44,979 bases of DNA from Chlamydiota bacterium (GTDB lineage Bacteria > Chlamydiota > Chlamydiia > Chlamydiales > Rhabdochlamydiaceae): contig JAUPVT010000023.1 in NCBI GenBank assembly GCA_030916885.1, positions 1 through 44,979 of the forward strand, given 5' to 3'. The notes beneath the pieces are model-generated. The model did no database searches. It saw only the letters and a list, made by a program, of their open reading frames with translations, and was not told where the DNA came from. This document shows, in pieces, positions 43,202-44,979 of the stretch. The translations under genes and the position numbers were made by a program. The first letter of the stretch is position 1. Every line of letters starts with the position of its first letter.

Positions 43202-43960
43202 TTAAATCGATGCTTTCAAAAGGCACCCTACCCTTTTTAGCAGATCACAAAGCATTTCTCTTCGAAAAGAATTAGCTTTTTCCAAATCAGAATAAATCAT
43301 AGATAAATAGGGATCTTTTCGATCCAGTAAGTCTGGTAAGTATTCAAAATGAACACCACTTAATAATACTTTTCCTTCTCCATGCTCAATTTCTACAATT
43401 GCAGGGTAGGGTTGTGGTAAATCAAGATAACAAGATAATACCTTTGCTTCTGAGGGTCTAGAAGGGCTAAAAAAACAACCCCCATTAAAATACACATGTA
43501 AAGGACGATTTAGCCAATTAATCAGAGCACTACAAGCTCCTTTAGAAGAATTATATGTATATTTCCCTACTCCATAAGCTGGGCCCTTAGCAATCCCAGA
43601 AAAAAAACACAAAGAGCGCTCATCCAAAACTTCCAAATTTGTTCCTTTTTCAAATTCAATTCTTGCAGATGCAAAATAGGCTCCTGCGCAAATTCCCAAA
43701 TAATTGCCTTTTTCTTTTACATAAGAGCGAATTTTATCGGTTCCTTTTCCAGCTAAGGCGCTTTGATAAAAGACATCCCTACCACCAGGGATAATAAATA
43801 GCTGCGTATCTTTCTCCCAATTTTCCTCTATAACAGAGCGCGCATCGAGCCTTTTTATTTTCATCTCAGGATTAAGCTCTTGCTTTAAGCTATAAACCAA
43901 ATGCTTCAAGGAAACTCCATCCACTCCTTTATCTGCATAGATCACAATTTGGTTTTTCAT
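43202..43960 (-). CDS. BPL_N domain protein (class I glutamine amidotransferase-like)
   Basis: A 252-residue protein with the domain found at the N-terminus of some biotin-protein ligases. Features: QIVIYADKGVDGVSLKHLV at the start, the strand LFIIPGGRDVFYQ, and the nucleophile elbow YLGICAGAYFAS with the Cys typical of class I amidotransferase-like folds. Later VYFNGGCFF and GKVLLSGVHFEY complete the fold. The ligase catalytic domain is not present, so this is a stand-alone form; similar stand-alone proteins are annotated as biotin-protein ligase in Chlamydia (such as CT035, from memory). Catalytic role is unknown. Confidence 0.82.
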   Translation of the reverse strand: MKNQIVIYADKGVDGVSLKHLVYSLKQELNPEMKIKRLDARSVIEENWEKDTQLFIIPGGRDVFYQSALAGKGTDKIRSYVKEKGNYLGICAGAYFASARIEFEKGTNLEVLDERSLCFFSGIAKGPAYGVGKYTYNSSKGACSALINWLNRPLHVYFNGGCFFSPSRPSEAKVLSCYLDLPQPYPAIVEIEHGEGKVLLSGVHFEYLPDLLDRKDPYLSMIYSDLEKANSFRREMLCDLLKRVGCLLKASI

Positions 43961-44135
43961 AGGAACCCGTCCTTATTAAATCTTTATTGGATATCTTCAT
44001 CCAAACTGTACAGAATGTTCTTTTTTGCTCAGAGGTTTTCTTGAAAAGAAATAATTAATTTCTTTTTTTAGAAACTATCTTAATATACTTTAATTCATCC
44101 TTAATCTTTTAAAGAAATTAAAGATCCTCTTTCTT

Positions 44136-44686
44136 TTATTTCAACTTTATTATAGGTCTGTTTTCTGAATTGATTAAATGAGCTGGGGTTAATCTTGTCT
44201 TCCATAACCATTCTAGATTTCTTACTTGTTTCAAATTTTCTAAACTAGCATACCAGGAATAATACATCTTCAGGAGAAAATCTCCTTTCTTCAGTTTTTC
44301 ACGAAAATGATTATTCTTGGTTAAACCTGTTTTTGCCTTATCGTAAATATGATAATTCATTGGAATAAGTCTGTCCTCATAAGACTTTGAATGTTGATTC
44401 CTTTTACTGCTCTATAACGCTTCCCTGGAGCATTGAACTAAACCTGTTTTACTCTTGCATATGGTTTATCTAGAGTCGAATCATCAATGATCAAGCTTCC
44501 TTGATTTTTATCAATAAACCATAAAGGTTCTAATGAGGGTTCTAGTCTATGGTGCATTTTTAAAATGGCATCATGTGAAACCCTTTTGTTAGATGCACTT
44601 GTGCCTCTTCTGTAGAGCTATAGGCATTTTGCGTTGCGATTAAAAGATCTACGTAATCTTCTTCTTTGTTATTAGGTGGTTTCATG
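44136..44686 (-). pseudogene. Decayed IS701-like (DDE_5) transposase
   Basis: The minus strand encodes pieces of a DDE_5/IS701-type transposase in different frames. From ATG at 44686: NNKEEDYVDLLIATQNAYSS. After a frameshift: SHDAILKMHHRLEPSLEPLW, then SLIIDDSTLDKPYARVKQV and a stop, GKRYRAVKGI, and after another shift YHIYDKAKTGLTKNNHFREK, YYSWYASLENLK and WLWKTRLTPAHLIN before the stop at 44136. The first catalytic Asp block (DDSTLDKPY) remains, but several frameshifts and losses make it inactive. Confidence 0.8.
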
Positions 44687-44699
44687 CTAAATAAATTAA

Positions 44700-44979
44700 T
44701 GTGTTTTTAGAATTTATTCATCTGTGTAACTTCTAATTTAGATCATCTATTTAAATCTTTGCAAAATCATGGAATTCCTTATGAAAGAATTACTTTAGTA
44801 TTTTGTAGATCCAAGATGTCTGGGTTTAACTCTTCTCCAAAATATATACCATCCCAGAGTCTTTTGATTAAATTTACTTTACAGTTTAACATCGAATATT
44901 CTTGACAAAAGTTTTAGAGTCCAAGAATCATCCCAAGCAGCTTGTCTTCTTCTATGAGCAGTTCCTCTAATACCTCCAA
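44700..44979 (-). other. Unexplained region with broken coding-like stretches at the right edge
   Basis: No intact gene. Read on the minus strand from the window edge, one frame gives GGIRGTAHRRRQAAWDDSWT and then LKLLSRIFDVKL before a stop, and another gives KRLWDGIYFGEELNPDILDL. These look like parts of one protein after frameshifts, perhaps the C-terminus of a gene beyond the edge. I cannot name the family. Confidence 0.3.

Overview
The window looks like a piece of chromosome from a Chlamydia-like obligate intracellular bacterium outside the genus Chlamydia, a Rhabdochlamydia/Simkania/Parachlamydia-type organism. The reasons are: a visibly AT-rich base composition; a RodZ-like protein gene next to RNase HIII (adjacent in C. 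trachomatis as CT009/CT008, from memory); a kinase plus FGE-sulfatase protein resembling chlamydial Pkn1; an archaeal-type (DhnA/FbaB) class I aldolase; many amino acid, sugar and peptide importers; and several genes that look like host-directed effectors. No rRNA, tRNA or CRISPR was seen. The genus is an inference.

Layout. 1-2121: the 5' part of a coiled-coil protein gene running off the left edge, then a secreted protein of unknown function with internal repeats. 2173-8132: housekeeping and metabolism (phosphodiesterase-like protein, amino acid antiporter, methyltransferase, acyl-CoA thioesterase, GlmS). 8160-12513: an accessory island made of broken IS30 and IS982 transposase genes, a USP-type (C19) deubiquitinase, an unknown gene and a broken IS630 transposase gene. 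12756-16320: a two-gene unit of a membrane-bound class III nucleotide cyclase and a large AsmA-like membrane-anchored protein. 16432-22344 (minus): aldolase FbaB, sugar porter, acetyltransferase, RlmI-like rRNA methyltransferase and RimO.

22549-24552: three small genes whose products have the paired hydrophobic segments typical of chlamydial inclusion membrane (Inc) proteins. The first carries PSAP and PPxY motifs in its N-terminal tail, the short motifs enveloped viruses use to recruit ESCRT-I and NEDD4 ligases. 24634-28362: a compact oppBCDF peptide importer with no oppA beside it. 28330-32829 (minus): an APC permease fused to a universal stress domain, then a dicarboxylate/amino acid symporter coupled to ispH. 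33083-34885: a class-3 lipase-like protein that may be an effector. 35062-37359 (minus): RodZ-like protein and a Pkn1-like kinase whose HRD motif reads HGT. 37503-38402: RNase HIII. 38391-43960 (minus): secreted protein, Yip1-like membrane protein, a 55-residue secreted acidic peptide, a TIGR01777 epimerase coupled to a photolyase, a DUF378 protein and a BPL_N amidotransferase-like protein. 44136-44979: a decayed IS701-like transposase and an unexplained broken coding stretch.

Taken together, the metabolic genes show a host-dependent lifestyle: import of peptides, amino acids, dicarboxylates and sugar, with cell-envelope precursor (GlmS) and isoprenoid (IspH) synthesis kept. The accessory genes point to interference with host ubiquitin, lipid and membrane-trafficking systems. 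All function calls are from motif reading and family knowledge; no search was run.
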